From Thermoanaerobaculia bacterium (GTDB lineage: Bacteria; Acidobacteriota; Thermoanaerobaculia; Multivoradales; JAHEKO01), in assembly GCA_947259925.1 (NCBI GenBank), contig CAMYOG010000031.1, positions 1-64,000 on the forward strand: a stretch of DNA of 64,000 nucleotides, read 5' to 3'. Below are positions 26,918-35,574 of this stretch, piece by piece; position 1 is the first letter of the stretch; every line of letters begins with the position of its first letter. Both the position numbers and the translations under genes were made by a program. The notes beneath the pieces are model-generated. The model worked only from the letters and a program-made list of their open reading frames with translations, was not told the DNA's origin and did no database searches.

Positions 26918-27522
26918 CACTGTCCGAATACGCGTCCGGCGGCGGCGACCACCGTCGGTAGCTCGACTGGATCGGCGAACATCCGGATCGCAGCGATGCC
27001 GCTCGCCCCCGCCTCCGCGACCGCCTCCAGCCGCTCGATTGTAATGCCCCCGAGGGCGATCACGGGCAGCCCGCGGCCGGTCGCCTCGGCAAGCGCCGGC
27101 AGCCCGATCGGGCGTTTCCCCGAGCTCTCGAAGATCGGACTGTAGTAGGCGTAATCGGCGCCCTCGTCGCGCGCCCGGTCGATCTCGGCTAGCGAGTGCG
27201 CCGAGCACCCCACCAGGAGCTCCTCGCCCGCCAACCGGCGTGCCGCCGCGACCGGGATGCCGTCGCTCGGCAGGTGGACACCGTCGGCGCCCGCCGCCAG
27301 CGCCACGTCGGCCCGGCCGTTGACGAGCACCTGACCGCGGCCGGCCATGGCCTCGACGGCCCGGCCGACGAGATCCAGCAGCTCGATGTCCGCCAGGTCC
27401 TTCTCGCGGATCTGGACCGCCTCGACTCCGGTGTCGGCCAGACGCGCCAGCCACGACCCGAGCTCACCGCCCGGGAAGAGGCTCCGCCGGCTGAGGGCGG
27501 TCACGCGCGGGATCTGCCTCAT
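26917..27522 (-). CDS. thiE: Thiamine-phosphate synthase family protein (ThiE/TenI type)
   Basis: 201 residues forming a TIM barrel. Phosphate- and pyrimidine-binding features of the ThiE/TenI family are seen: VQIREKDL, LVNGRADVALAAGADGVHLP, SAHSLAEIDRARDEGADY, and VIALGGIT near the end. ThiE joins the pyrimidine and thiazole phosphates of thiamine. TenI relatives instead aromatise the thiazole. The segment YYSPIFESSGK differs a little from the usual ThiE GPVFxTxTK, so TenI-type activity is possible. It overlaps the upstream membrane gene by ATGA. Confidence 0.85.
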   Translation of the reverse strand: MRQIPRVTALSRRSLFPGGELGSWLARLADTGVEAVQIREKDLADIELLDLVGRAVEAMAGRGQVLVNGRADVALAAGADGVHLPSDGIPVAAARRLAGEELLVGCSAHSLAEIDRARDEGADYAYYSPIFESSGKRPIGLPALAEATGRGLPVIALGGITIERLEAVAEAGASGIAAIRMFADPVELPTVVAAAGRVFGQ

Positions 27523-27803
27523 TCAGGTTGGGCTGCGTCGGTGCGCACCCGCGCCTCCGACGCGCGCCGGCGCTCGGTCAGCCAGAGATCCAGATCGTGA
27601 GCTCCCCAGACCAGGTGGATCAGGCCGAAGCCGCTGATCGCGCCCCGAACCATCGGGTGGAGGAAGAAGCCGCTCAGCTCGAGATTCGCCAGTTGGATGA
27701 TCTGCTCGTCCCATCGCGGGCTCCAGGGCGAGATGAGCAGAAAGACCCCGGCCTCCACACAGTAGAGGATGAAGAGAATCCGAAAGGTCGTTCTCCAGGC
27801 CAC
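27519..27803 (-). CDS. Small membrane protein of unknown function
   Basis: 94 residues from a GTG at 27803 (VAWRTTFRILFIL). The frame is open further upstream, but that part lies across the terminator hairpin of the preceding gene and is unlikely to be translated. There are two or three hydrophobic segments, around FRILFILYCVEAGVFLLI and MVRGAISGFGLIHLVWG. It is first in the operon with thiE, lspA and rluD. No family recognised. Confidence 0.6.
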   Translation of the reverse strand: MAWRTTFRILFILYCVEAGVFLLISPWSPRWDEQIIQLANLELSGFFLHPMVRGAISGFGLIHLVWGAHDLDLWLTERRRASEARVRTDAAQPE

Positions 27804-27821
27804 CGTCCAGCCAGGATAACC

Positions 27822-27852
27822 AAAAAAAGAGCCCGGGGCGCGAACCCCGGGC
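27822..27852 (-). terminator. Rho-independent terminator of the FecR/DUF6600 gene
   Basis: Read on the minus strand, a perfect 8-bp all-GC stem (GCCCGGGG with CCCCGGGC, 6-base loop) is followed within two bases by seven T residues. It lies about 40 bp past the stop of the gene at 27894. Confidence 0.92.
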
Positions 27853-27893
27853 CCGGTCGGGAGAGTGGCCGTCGAGGCCACCTCCCGCGCCCG

Positions 27894-30107
27894 TCAGTGG
27901 CCGGGAGGCTTGGACTTGGGACGGGACTGCGAGCGAGTGCGTCCCGACGACCGACCGGACTCAGAAGAAGAGGATGAGGAACTCCCTTTGGACATCGACT
28001 TGCCGGAGCTGTGCGGCGACGAGCCGGAGCTCGGCTGCGAGGCCCGCGGCGTCGGCGTCGACGGCTTCCTCACGGAGGTCGACGGCGAGCTGCCGCGGAT
28101 GTTGTCCAGCACCCTACGGACCACCGGCACCCTGGTCGTAGCGCTCGGCCGGGACGGAGTCACCGAAGGAGGTGCCGAGCTCGGACCGGGTCGTACCTGG
28201 CGGCTGAAGCCGGATCGCACGGAGTCCGGCGAACGTTCCTGGATGCGCACCGGCTCGCGAGTCGGTGCGGAGCGCTCGAGCCGAGCCGGTTGCCGTGGGT
28301 CGGCCGGTGGTTGCGAGCGCACGCTCGACGGAGATTCGCGCCGCGACGGGGTCTGCCGTCGAACCGAGGGTGACTCGGCGACCGGCCGGCTGCGCAGCGT
28401 CGGCTCCGGCGAGCGGACCTCGCGCTCGAGCGGCTGCTCGTGGACCGGATCGCGCGTCACCAGATCGCGGCGCGTGATGTCCGGCCGGTTCGGCAGCTCT
28501 TGCACCGACCTGGAGACCCGATCGGGTGAGCCGTCTCGCGCGGGCGACCCAGAGAGCCTCGACTCGCGGCGCTCGATATCCGGCCGGCTCGGTTGCGATT
28601 GCACCGACCTCGACACCCGATCGCGCGAGCCGTCCCGCGCGGGCGACTCGGCGAGCTTCGCCTTGCGGTGCTCGATCGAGCGTTCGGTCTTCTCCAGCAC
28701 CGACCGGCTCGAGCCCGGTCCGGCGAAGACCGCCTTGCGAACGTCGCTCGAGAGCTTCGGCTGCCGGGCCACGAAGTCGGTGACGTCCGGCAGCTTGCTC
28801 CCGGAGGTAGCCCGGAGCTTGGTCTTGAGCGCGATCAGCTTCTCGACCTGATCCGGCTTGCCGACAAAGCCGACCGGGATCTCACGGGTGTCGCCCAGGA
28901 TCAGTCCGCGCGGGACCTCGTGGTGCGCTCTACGGCCGATTTCGTGCCCCGATCGCCAGTGCGAGCTGTAGCTGCGCCAGCCGAAGTAGCGGGTCGGACA
29001 GAACGTCCAGTGACCGTAGTAGCCCCAGCTACCACCGGCCCAACCGTAGAAGCCAAACCCGAGGTGCGAGCGGTAGCCGTGATGACCGTAGAAGTGCGAG
29101 TAGTAGCCGCTCGGAACCCATGCGACATGGGTCGGACCCCAGTACCAGGTCACCCAGGCGGGTGAGAAGACCCTACCCGGATGCCAGATCCAGCCGTGGA
29201 ACGGATGGAGGTTCCAGGACCCGTAGTGGAAGGTGAGGCCCCAGGGCACGGTGCTCACCCAGTAGCGTCCGGCGGGAGTGTGGGTCCAGTAGCCGCGCGT
29301 GAACGGACGCCAGCCGACGCTCACGTACGGCCGCCAGGCGTAACCGGTATCGACCACCAGCCATTCGCCGTGACGGCGCAGAGGAGCCGCCTGATAGCGG
29401 AGCGGCTCGGCCACGTACGGCTCGCGCGCGGCCAGCTCGGCCTCGCGGTCGAGCTCGTCGCCCCAGGCTTCGAGCGCGCTCAGGGCGCCGGCGGGGTAGA
29501 GCCGCACCCGCGGGTCGACGTCGCCGTCGATCACCGCCTCTTCGTTGGCGCGGACGACCACCGACCCCTCTGCCAGGACCACCTCGCCAAAGCCCTCGCG
29601 CACGACCATCTCGGTCCAGTGGCGGGTGTCGGCGTAGATGCGGTAGATGCCGGGCTCCTGGAGGTAGATCGTCGCGTTGGGCGTGTCGACCCGCAGCGGC
29701 GACTGCTCGCGCGCGTAGCCGCTGATGACGATCTGCACCTCACCTTCGAGCAGGCGGAGGACCGAGCCCCCGCCAGCGGTTTCACCCGCATAGAGAGCAA
29801 GATCTTCGAAGTAGAGGTCGGTCCCTCCGCCTGCCCGGAGAATCGTCTGATCGGGGAGGATCGCTTCGAGGTGCCCGGCGGGGGAGACCCAGACCCGGTC
29901 GCCCAGGAGAAGCGGATAGTTGGGCTCGACGTCGAGCGGCTCGGCGCGCTCGGGAGTCGTGAGCCGTACGTCGCCTTCGACGGTGCGATAGAACCCGTAG
30001 CCGGACTCGTCGGCGGCCGCAAGCGGCCCGGCCGGGAGAGCGGCGATACAGAATCCCACCGTCGCCAGGAGCAGCTGCCGCAGCCTCGATCCATCGGTGT
30101 ACCTCAT
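27894..30107 (-). CDS. Exported FecR/DUF6600-like protein with a low-complexity tail
   Basis: The ATG at 30107 follows AAGGAGCCGCC and gives 737 residues with a signal peptide. Residues about 35-215 form a FecR-like beta domain (RTVEGDVRL, GDRVWVSPAGHLEAIL, RLLEGEVQIVI). A Trp/Tyr/His/Gly-rich middle (about 255-410) has repeated WxxY/YWGP patterns of the DUF6600 type. The last 250 residues are Ser/Pro/Arg-rich and disordered, with a near-duplicate block SPARDGS(R/P)DRVSRSVQ. It is probably an outer or surface protein. Function unknown; a role in sensing or binding the envelope is only a guess. Confidence 0.8.
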   Translation of the reverse strand: MRYTDGSRLRQLLLATVGFCIAALPAGPLAAADESGYGFYRTVEGDVRLTTPERAEPLDVEPNYPLLLGDRVWVSPAGHLEAILPDQTILRAGGGTDLYFEDLALYAGETAGGGSVLRLLEGEVQIVISGYAREQSPLRVDTPNATIYLQEPGIYRIYADTRHWTEMVVREGFGEVVLAEGSVVVRANEEAVIDGDVDPRVRLYPAGALSALEAWGDELDREAELAAREPYVAEPLRYQAAPLRRHGEWLVVDTGYAWRPYVSVGWRPFTRGYWTHTPAGRYWVSTVPWGLTFHYGSWNLHPFHGWIWHPGRVFSPAWVTWYWGPTHVAWVPSGYYSHFYGHHGYRSHLGFGFYGWAGGSWGYYGHWTFCPTRYFGWRSYSSHWRSGHEIGRRAHHEVPRGLILGDTREIPVGFVGKPDQVEKLIALKTKLRATSGSKLPDVTDFVARQPKLSSDVRKAVFAGPGSSRSVLEKTERSIEHRKAKLAESPARDGSRDRVSRSVQSQPSRPDIERRESRLSGSPARDGSPDRVSRSVQELPNRPDITRRDLVTRDPVHEQPLEREVRSPEPTLRSRPVAESPSVRRQTPSRRESPSSVRSQPPADPRQPARLERSAPTREPVRIQERSPDSVRSGFSRQVRPGPSSAPPSVTPSRPSATTRVPVVRRVLDNIRGSSPSTSVRKPSTPTPRASQPSSGSSPHSSGKSMSKGSSSSSSSESGRSSGRTRSQSRPKSKPPGH

Positions 30108-30128
30108 GGCGGCTCCTTTCTCTTCGAC

Positions 30129-30194
30129 CGACTCTCGCGAGTCGATCAACTGTGGTACCTGCAACCGCTGTTCCAGTCAGGTGTCGGCTATACT
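30129..30194. promoter_or_regulatory. Divergent promoter region with a palindrome
   Basis: The 191-bp gap between the DUF6600 gene and the TPR/CNB gene holds a palindrome CGACTC-TCGC-GAGTCG (30129-30144). It also holds a plus-strand -10-like TATACT (30189-30194) with a weak -35. The palindrome is a possible operator. Confidence 0.4.
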
Positions 30195-30298
30195 CTGGGC
30201 CGTCTTTCGTACTCTCGCGGGACCGCTCTGTCCCCTGGGAGCTACGATTCATAGGCGTCTATACAGCGCGCATCGCGTATCCGAGGATTCAACCGAAA

Positions 30299-31183
30299 GT
30301 GGCTAGGAAGTGGTTCAAGGGCTCGAAGCCCCAGGAGAGCGATCCCCGCGCCGACATCGAGGATCTGATCACCCTGGGCGAGCTCGACGAAGCCGAGCGG
30401 CTGCTCCGCGTCCGGCTGAAGAGCTACCCCAGCGACATTCACTCGCGGCTGCGGCTGGCGCACGTGCTCATGAAGCAAAAGCGACAGCGGGACGCGGTGG
30501 AGGAGTACCTGGTCGCCGCCGAGAGCTACGCCCGTGACGGCTTCTTCGACAAGGCGTCGGCGCTCCTGAGAAAGATCGCCAAGCTGGCGCCCGCCAACGA
30601 GAACATCCACCTCAAGATCGAGGCGCTGCAGAAGGCCAAGGCGCTCGACCGCCGACGCGAGCTGATCGTCTCGGCGATCCTCGAGAGCGGCCCGCGAACC
30701 GACGGCGGCAAGACCGTCTCGACCTTGCAGCTCCAGCAGCTCTGGACCGGGCTCTGCAAGAGCTCGGTCATCGACCAGCTGACCGACGACCAGGTCGTCC
30801 GCCTGGCGCTGGCCGGCGAGATCACCCGGCTGGACGAGGGTGTCGAGCTGGTCGCCAGGGACGGCGAGCTCGAAGAGCTGCTGATCCTCAGCCGGGGCGA
30901 GGTCGAGGCCCGGGTGACCCTCAAGGGCGGCGAGGAGACGACCATCCGATCGTTCACCAACGGCGACGTCATCGGCGATCGCGCGTTGCTCGAGCATCGG
31001 AGCTGGCCGGCCCGGTACGTAGTGACCAAGCGGACGACGGCGCTCAAGCTGACCCCCGTGGGCCTGGCGGAGATGCTCGCCGGCGAGACCGATCCCAAGG
31101 GCTTCCTCGACACCCTCCGGCAGCAGCGACACGATCACGACGTGGTCTCCACGCTCATACGGCTGGAGAAGGCGTCCACCTGA
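30299..31183 (+). CDS. TPR protein with a cyclic-nucleotide-binding-like domain
   Basis: A GTG at 30299 gives 294 residues. Residues 15-115 form helical TPR-type pairs (IEDLITLGELDEAERLL, LRLAHVLMKQKRQRDAVEEYL, DKASALLRKIAKLAP). Residues about 165-285 follow the CNB fold: VARDGELEELLILSRGEVEARV, then SFTNGDVIGDRALLEHRSWPARYVV. No helix-turn-helix is seen, so it is not a CRP-type regulator. Its stop overlaps the def start (TGATG), so it is translated with def, cysS and the YraN-type gene. The ligand is unknown. Confidence 0.78.
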   Translation: MARKWFKGSKPQESDPRADIEDLITLGELDEAERLLRVRLKSYPSDIHSRLRLAHVLMKQKRQRDAVEEYLVAAESYARDGFFDKASALLRKIAKLAPANENIHLKIEALQKAKALDRRRELIVSAILESGPRTDGGKTVSTLQLQQLWTGLCKSSVIDQLTDDQVVRLALAGEITRLDEGVELVARDGELEELLILSRGEVEARVTLKGGEETTIRSFTNGDVIGDRALLEHRSWPARYVVTKRTTALKLTPVGLAEMLAGETDPKGFLDTLRQQRHDHDVVSTLIRLEKAST

Positions 31184-31698
31184 TGGCACTCCTGCCGATC
31201 CGGATCTACCCGGACCCCGTCCTGCGGGAGAAGTGCGCCCCGGTCGAGACCTTCGACGGCGAGCTGCGCAAGCTGGTGGACGACATGATCCAGACCATGC
31301 ACACGGCGCCGGGGGTCGGATTGGCGGCGTCACAGGTCGGGATCGACCAGCGGGTCTGCGTCGTCGATCTCTCGGTCGGCGAGGATCCCGAGGCCCTGCA
31401 CACGCTGGTCAACCCCGAGATCCTCCAGCGCCGCGGGTCGGCAACCGACGTCGAGGGCTGCCTGTCGCTGCCCGGCTTCACCGACAAGGTGACCCGCCCC
31501 TTCGAGATCGAGGTCAGGGCGCAGGACGTCGACGGCAACGAGTTTCTCCTGACCGCCGAGGACTGGCTGGCGCGCGCCATCTGCCACGAGCTCGATCACC
31601 TCGACGGCGTGCTCTTTCTCGATCACCTTCGGGGGCTGCGACGGGAGAAGGCGCGCCGCTTCCTGCGACGACTCGAACGCGAGGAAGCACTCGTTTGA
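31183..31698 (+). CDS. def: Peptide deformylase
   Basis: 171 residues. All three active-site motifs are present: GVGLAASQ (44-51), EGCLS (91-95, metal ligand Cys93) and HELDH (135-139, with catalytic Glu and two His ligands). It removes the formyl group from new proteins. It is coupled by overlap both to the upstream TPR/CNB gene and to cysS. Confidence 0.97.
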   Translation: MALLPIRIYPDPVLREKCAPVETFDGELRKLVDDMIQTMHTAPGVGLAASQVGIDQRVCVVDLSVGEDPEALHTLVNPEILQRRGSATDVEGCLSLPGFTDKVTRPFEIEVRAQDVDGNEFLLTAEDWLARAICHELDHLDGVLFLDHLRGLRREKARRFLRRLEREEALV

Positions 31699-33116
31699 GC
31701 TCCGCAGCGTTCTTCAATACCGAGGAGCGCCGGCAGGTCCCTCTCGAGCCCAGGGACGAGGGCCGGGTCGGCCTCTACACCTGTGGTCCGACGGTCTACA
31801 ACCACGCCCACATCGGCAACTTCCGGACCTTCCTGTTCGAAGACCTCCTCCGGCGCGCGCTCCGCTTTCTCGGCTACGAAGTCGAGCAGGTGATGAACAT
31901 CACCGATATCGACGACAAGATCATCCGTGCCGCCGTCGAGGGCGGGGTCTCGCTCTCGGAGTACACCGCCCCCTACATCGAGTCGTTCTTTGCCGACCTC
32001 GACACCCTCCATATCGAGCGGGCGGAGCACTATCCACGCGCGACCGAGCACGTCCCGGAAATGATCGAGCTGGTCGAGAAGCTGGTGGCCACGGGGGTCG
32101 CCTACGAGAGTGACGGCTCGGTCTTCTTCCGGATCGCCGACGATCCCGACTACGGCCGGCTCTCCAAACTCGATCTGAGCGAGGTCCGCCAGGGCGAGCG
32201 GGTCGCCGACGACGAATACGACAAGGAGGACGTGCGCGATTTCGTCCTCTGGAAAGGGGCCAAGCCGAACGAGCCGAGCTGGGACTCGCCCTGGGGCACC
32301 GGCCGGCCCGGATGGCACCTCGAGTGCTCGGCAATGAGCATGAAGTACCTGGGGCCGGAGTTCGACATTCACACCGGGGGAGTGGACAACATCTTTCCGC
32401 ATCACGAGAACGAGATCGCGCAGAGCGAGACCGCCACCGGCGGCAGGTTCGTGCGTCTCTGGCTGCACGCCGAGCACCTGCTGGTGGACGGCCGCAAGAT
32501 GTCGAAGTCGCTCGGCAATCAGTACACGCTGGCCGAGCTCCTGGAGCGCGGGCTCGAGCCGCGCGCGCTGCGCTACTTCTTCCTGACCACTCACTATCGT
32601 AAAAAGCTCAACTTCACCCTCGCGGGGGTCGAGGACGCGGCGCACGCCCTGCGGCGGATCGACGAGATGCGCTTCCGGCTCACCCATGCCGAGGAGAGTG
32701 GGGGAGCCGACTCACCGGTCCCCGAGGCCGTCGAACGGGCCCGCGCCCGGTTCACCGCCGCACTGGCGGACGATCTCAACACCTCGGAGGCTCTGGCGGC
32801 CGTCTTCGGCCTGGTCAAGGACGTCAACATCGCCATCGAGGAGAACCGCCTCGGAACCGGCGATACGCAGTCGGTGCTCCAGCTGCTCACCGACATGAAC
32901 CGGGTCTTCGGCGTGCTCGATCCGACCGAGTGGGCGGGCGAGGACGAGACCGCCGCCGGGCTTTCGGACGACCAGATCGAGGCGCTCGTCGCCGCGCGCC
33001 AGGAGGCCCGCGCACAGAAGGACTTCGCGCGCTCCGACGAGATCCGCGACCGGTTGGCCGAGCAGGGGATCGTGATCGAGGACACACCGACCGGCCCGCG
33101 CTGGAAGAGAACCTGA
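31695..33116 (+). CDS. cysS: Cysteinyl-tRNA synthetase
   Basis: A TTG at 31695, in a TTGA overlap with def, gives 473 residues. This start matches the family's usual N-terminus shortly before the class I motif. Zn site and HIGH motif: TCGPTVYNHAHIGN. The second Zn-ligand region is WHLECSAMS, and FDIHTGGVDNIFPHHENEIAQSE follows. The KMSKS loop is KMSKSLGN. It charges tRNA-Cys, and the tRNA-Cys gene lies 700 bp downstream. Confidence 0.97.
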   Translation: MSSAAFFNTEERRQVPLEPRDEGRVGLYTCGPTVYNHAHIGNFRTFLFEDLLRRALRFLGYEVEQVMNITDIDDKIIRAAVEGGVSLSEYTAPYIESFFADLDTLHIERAEHYPRATEHVPEMIELVEKLVATGVAYESDGSVFFRIADDPDYGRLSKLDLSEVRQGERVADDEYDKEDVRDFVLWKGAKPNEPSWDSPWGTGRPGWHLECSAMSMKYLGPEFDIHTGGVDNIFPHHENEIAQSETATGGRFVRLWLHAEHLLVDGRKMSKSLGNQYTLAELLERGLEPRALRYFFLTTHYRKKLNFTLAGVEDAAHALRRIDEMRFRLTHAEESGGADSPVPEAVERARARFTAALADDLNTSEALAAVFGLVKDVNIAIEENRLGTGDTQSVLQLLTDMNRVFGVLDPTEWAGEDETAAGLSDDQIEALVAARQEARAQKDFARSDEIRDRLAEQGIVIEDTPTGPRWKRT

Positions 33117-33130
33117 TGAGGGAACCATAG

Positions 33131-33517
33131 ATGCCGAGGCTCAACGAGTTCCTGGCCCAGTCCAACAACGTCGGACGGGGCCGCGTCGCCCAGGCCGCGG
33201 CCGAGGAGTATCTCGACCGGGCAGGCTTCAAGATCGTCAGCCGCAACTGGCGGTGCAAGGCGGGCGAGGTCGACCTGGTCGCTTTCGAGGGGGCCACCCT
33301 CTGCTTCATAGAGGTCAAGGCGAGGGCCAATCAGAACTACGGCGGTGCCGTCGCCGCCGTCGACCGCCGCAAGCAGCTACGGATCTCCGGCGCCGCAGCC
33401 CTCTTCCTGGCGTCGTGCGGGCATCCGGGGGCCTGCCGCTTCGACGTCCTCGGCCTCGACCGGCAGGAGGGCGGCTGGCAGTTCACCCTCATCCGAGGCG
33501 CCTTCGAGGCACCTTGA
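33131..33517 (+). CDS. YraN family (UPF0102) putative nuclease
   Basis: 128 residues with the restriction-endonuclease-like core of the family: GRVAQAAAEEYLDRAGFKIVS, then GEVDLVAFEGATLCFIEVKAR (the E/D-x-EVK metal site). Family members are thought to be Holliday-junction-like or structure-specific nucleases, but the role is not settled. The 3' end carries the -35 box of the next tRNA promoter. Confidence 0.9.
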   Translation: MPRLNEFLAQSNNVGRGRVAQAAAEEYLDRAGFKIVSRNWRCKAGEVDLVAFEGATLCFIEVKARANQNYGGAVAAVDRRKQLRISGAAALFLASCGHPGACRFDVLGLDRQEGGWQFTLIRGAFEAP

Positions 33518-33542
33518 CACCCCGATGGCCCCTCACTATCCT
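33514..33542 (+). promoter_or_regulatory. Sigma-70-type promoter for tRNA-Gly(GCC)
   Basis: A perfect TTGACA (33514-33519), a 17-bp spacer and TATCCT (33537-33542). The -35 box overlaps the stop codon of the YraN-type gene. The start would be near 33549, just before the tRNA. Confidence 0.75.
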
Positions 33543-33553
33543 TCACTGCCAGA

Positions 33554-33628
<75 letters not shown>

Positions 33629-33645
33629 TTTAAAGCTCCCGCCCA

Positions 33646-33747
33646 GGGAAATTCGGGGACTGGCTCCGATCTCCCTCACAAGCGCCCGGGCTCTGGAACA
33701 GCGATCGTGGAAATCGGTGCCTGTCCCCGATTTGTCCCCGAATTCCC
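33646..33747. repeat. REP-like imperfect palindrome between two tRNA genes
   Basis: The left arm TCGGGGACTGGCTCCGAT (33653-33670) pairs with the right arm ATCGGTGCCTGTCCCCGA (33713-33730) with two mismatches. An outer arm (AATTCGGGGAC and GTCCCCGAATT) gives a second inverted pair. Such GGGGACAGGCACC-like palindromes are often REP units mobilised by a RAYT transposase elsewhere in a genome (inference). Confidence 0.55.
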
Positions 33748-33799
33748 ACCCGTCCGCCCGTCGCGATGGGCTGCGTAGTTGTAGTAGCCTAGTCCCCGA

Positions 33800-33874
33800 G
33801 GCGACGTAGCCAAGTGGTAAGGCAAGGGTCTGCAAAACCCTCATACGTGGGTTCGATTCCCACCGTCGCCTCCA
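33800..33874 (+). tRNA. tRNA-Cys (anticodon GCA)
   Basis: The acceptor arms GGCGACG/CGTCGCC pair. The anticodon stem AGGGT/ACCCT has loop CTGCAAA, giving GCA. The T-arm has GGTTCGATTCC. CCA is encoded at 33872-33874. The 3' 45 bp recur at 36469-36513. Confidence 0.96.
33830..33874 (+). other. Putative attL, within tRNA-Cys
   Basis: The 45-bp block starting CTGCAAAACCCTC and ending CGTCGCCTCCA, identical to the copy at the other end of the island. The tRNA remains whole on this side. Confidence 0.75.
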
Positions 33875-34017
33875 ATCAACTTCAATAGAATCAAAGCCTT
33901 ACGGTCGTGGCGGTTAATCCCTGTGTCGACGGAGACGGCCACGCACTGGCGCTCTGAGGATCGCGTTCCTGCACGCGGCGGAGCTCGAGCAGCACCCGAA
34001 ACCGGCTGTGCCGGCGC

Positions 34018-35574
34018 TCAGGGCCGCTTCGTGAAGCGGATCTCTGGCCCACCCGGACTGAGCACGAGCCCGAAGCCCGCGGTGGTATCTTCCGCCGCCG
34101 GTTCGAAACTGACCTCGAACGCTGGCAGGTAGAACTCGTCCGTGATGCCCTTGAAGGCGTCGAGGCTAGAGTGATGGAGCGTGGCCCGGACGCCGGAACC
34201 GAACGTGAGCGCGAGAGAGCCGGGGCCCGCGGAGACCGTCGCCCGGCCGAAGACCGGGTTGTCGTAGACCCCTGCGTACGAAGCCAAGCCCCGGGACGCG
34301 CTCGCCTCTGGGTCGGACACTGGCGGGCGCCGGGCCTCTGCCCGCGCCTGATCGAGCGTGGCGAAGAGGGCCTTGAGCTCTCCGCCCTCGGCGAGTGGCT
34401 CCAGGCCCAGGAGCCGGTCGAAAGCGTTGCGCGTAATCTCGTACCCTGCCAGGTCCATCGAGTTGGAGAGCACCACGACACCGGACTCGATCTCCGGCAT
34501 CAGGCTGACCAGAGACGAGTAGCCCTCGATGTTCCCACCGTGGTGCAGCACGCGGTGGCCGCGGTGGTCGGAGAGCGCCCATCCGAGGCCATAGGCGTCG
34601 GCCTGGGTGAGCATGCGGTAGCCCGGGTCGGAGATCGCGATCTCCTTCTCGAAGAGCTGCCTCAGTGCCGTCTTCGACACCAGCCTGTCATCCGCGACGC
34701 GGCCTTCGGCGAGGTGCATCAACATCCACCTGGCCATATCCTCGACGGTTGAGCTGACGGAGCCCGCTGGCCCCAGGAACGTCGCGTTCTCGAAGGCGAC
34801 GCTGCCTGCGAACGGGACCCGTGCCGCGGTTGCGTCCGAGACCCGGTAGGGGAGCGCCTGATCCTCGGCCGGCGGTTCCACCGGCTCGACGAAACCGGTT
34901 CGCTCCATGCCGAGCGGCCGGAAGACGCGCGTCTCCAGGAAGTCCTCCCAGGAGACGCCGCTCAAGCGCTCCAGGACCACGCCCGCTGCAATGTACCCGA
35001 CGTTGCTGTACTGGAAGCGTTCGCCGAGCTCGGCGGTGGGCTCGAGGAAGCGCAGGCGCGTGAACAGCTCTCCTCTGCTGATCGGGGCGAGGAGCCAGAG
35101 CATGTCGTATTGACTCGGCAGGCCCGCGCGATGCGCCAGCAGATCGCGAGCGGTCGCCCGACGCGTCGCCCGCTCGTCGTTGAGGCGGAAATCGGGGACC
35201 GCTTCGACCAGCGGCGCGTCCAGGTCGAGCAACCCGTCCTCGGCGAGGAGAAGGAGTGCCAAGGCGGTGAATGCCTTGCTGGCGGAGCCGAGCGCGAAGA
35301 CGGTACGCGGCGTGACCGGCAGGCCGCGCTCGACGTCCCGCAGACCGAAAGCCTGGGCGAACATGAGCTCGCCGTCTCGCACGACCGCCACGGCCATGCC
35401 CGGAATGCCCCAGGCTGCTCGCACCGAGTCCACATCATCGGCGAAGCCCGCGAGCTCGGCTGGGGGGCGGGAGTCGGCGACGGCAGGCGCAGCCGGCGAG
35501 CGACCCGCTGGAGCATCCGGACCGGTGCACCCGATCGCTACCACTAGGACCAGCACGACCACTCTGGTCGCCAT
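34018..35574 (-). CDS. Serine beta-lactamase/D-Ala-peptidase family lipoprotein
   Basis: The ATG at 35574 gives 518 residues; a GTG 24 bp upstream is the alternative. The lipobox is LVVAIGC (Cys16). The class C beta-lactamase-type catalytic Ser-x-x-Lys is SASK (97-100), in FALGSASKAFTAL. The Tyr-x-Asn equivalent is YSNVGY. HHGGNIEGY gives the third motif (HxG). A C-terminal lipocalin-like beta domain (about 410-518) is usual in this broad family of esterases and peptidases. True beta-lactamase activity should not be assumed. It is the largest gene of the tRNA-Cys island. Confidence 0.88.
   Translation of the reverse strand: MATRVVVLVLVVAIGCTGPDAPAGRSPAAPAVADSRPPAELAGFADDVDSVRAAWGIPGMAVAVVRDGELMFAQAFGLRDVERGLPVTPRTVFALGSASKAFTALALLLLAEDGLLDLDAPLVEAVPDFRLNDERATRRATARDLLAHRAGLPSQYDMLWLLAPISRGELFTRLRFLEPTAELGERFQYSNVGYIAAGVVLERLSGVSWEDFLETRVFRPLGMERTGFVEPVEPPAEDQALPYRVSDATAARVPFAGSVAFENATFLGPAGSVSSTVEDMARWMLMHLAEGRVADDRLVSKTALRQLFEKEIAISDPGYRMLTQADAYGLGWALSDHRGHRVLHHGGNIEGYSSLVSLMPEIESGVVVLSNSMDLAGYEITRNAFDRLLGLEPLAEGGELKALFATLDQARAEARRPPVSDPEASASRGLASYAGVYDNPVFGRATVSAGPGSLALTFGSGVRATLHHSSLDAFKGITDEFYLPAFEVSFEPAAEDTTAGFGLVLSPGGPEIRFTKRP

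Noticed and set aside
27804..27881. Longer start for the small membrane protein before thiE
   Set aside because: The extra codons run through a perfect terminator stem and its T-run, so they are unlikely to be translated.
34018..35574. Antibiotic-resistance beta-lactamase
   Set aside because: The Ser-x-x-Lys fold is shared by many esterases and peptidases. The sequence has no features that single out a true beta-lactamase.
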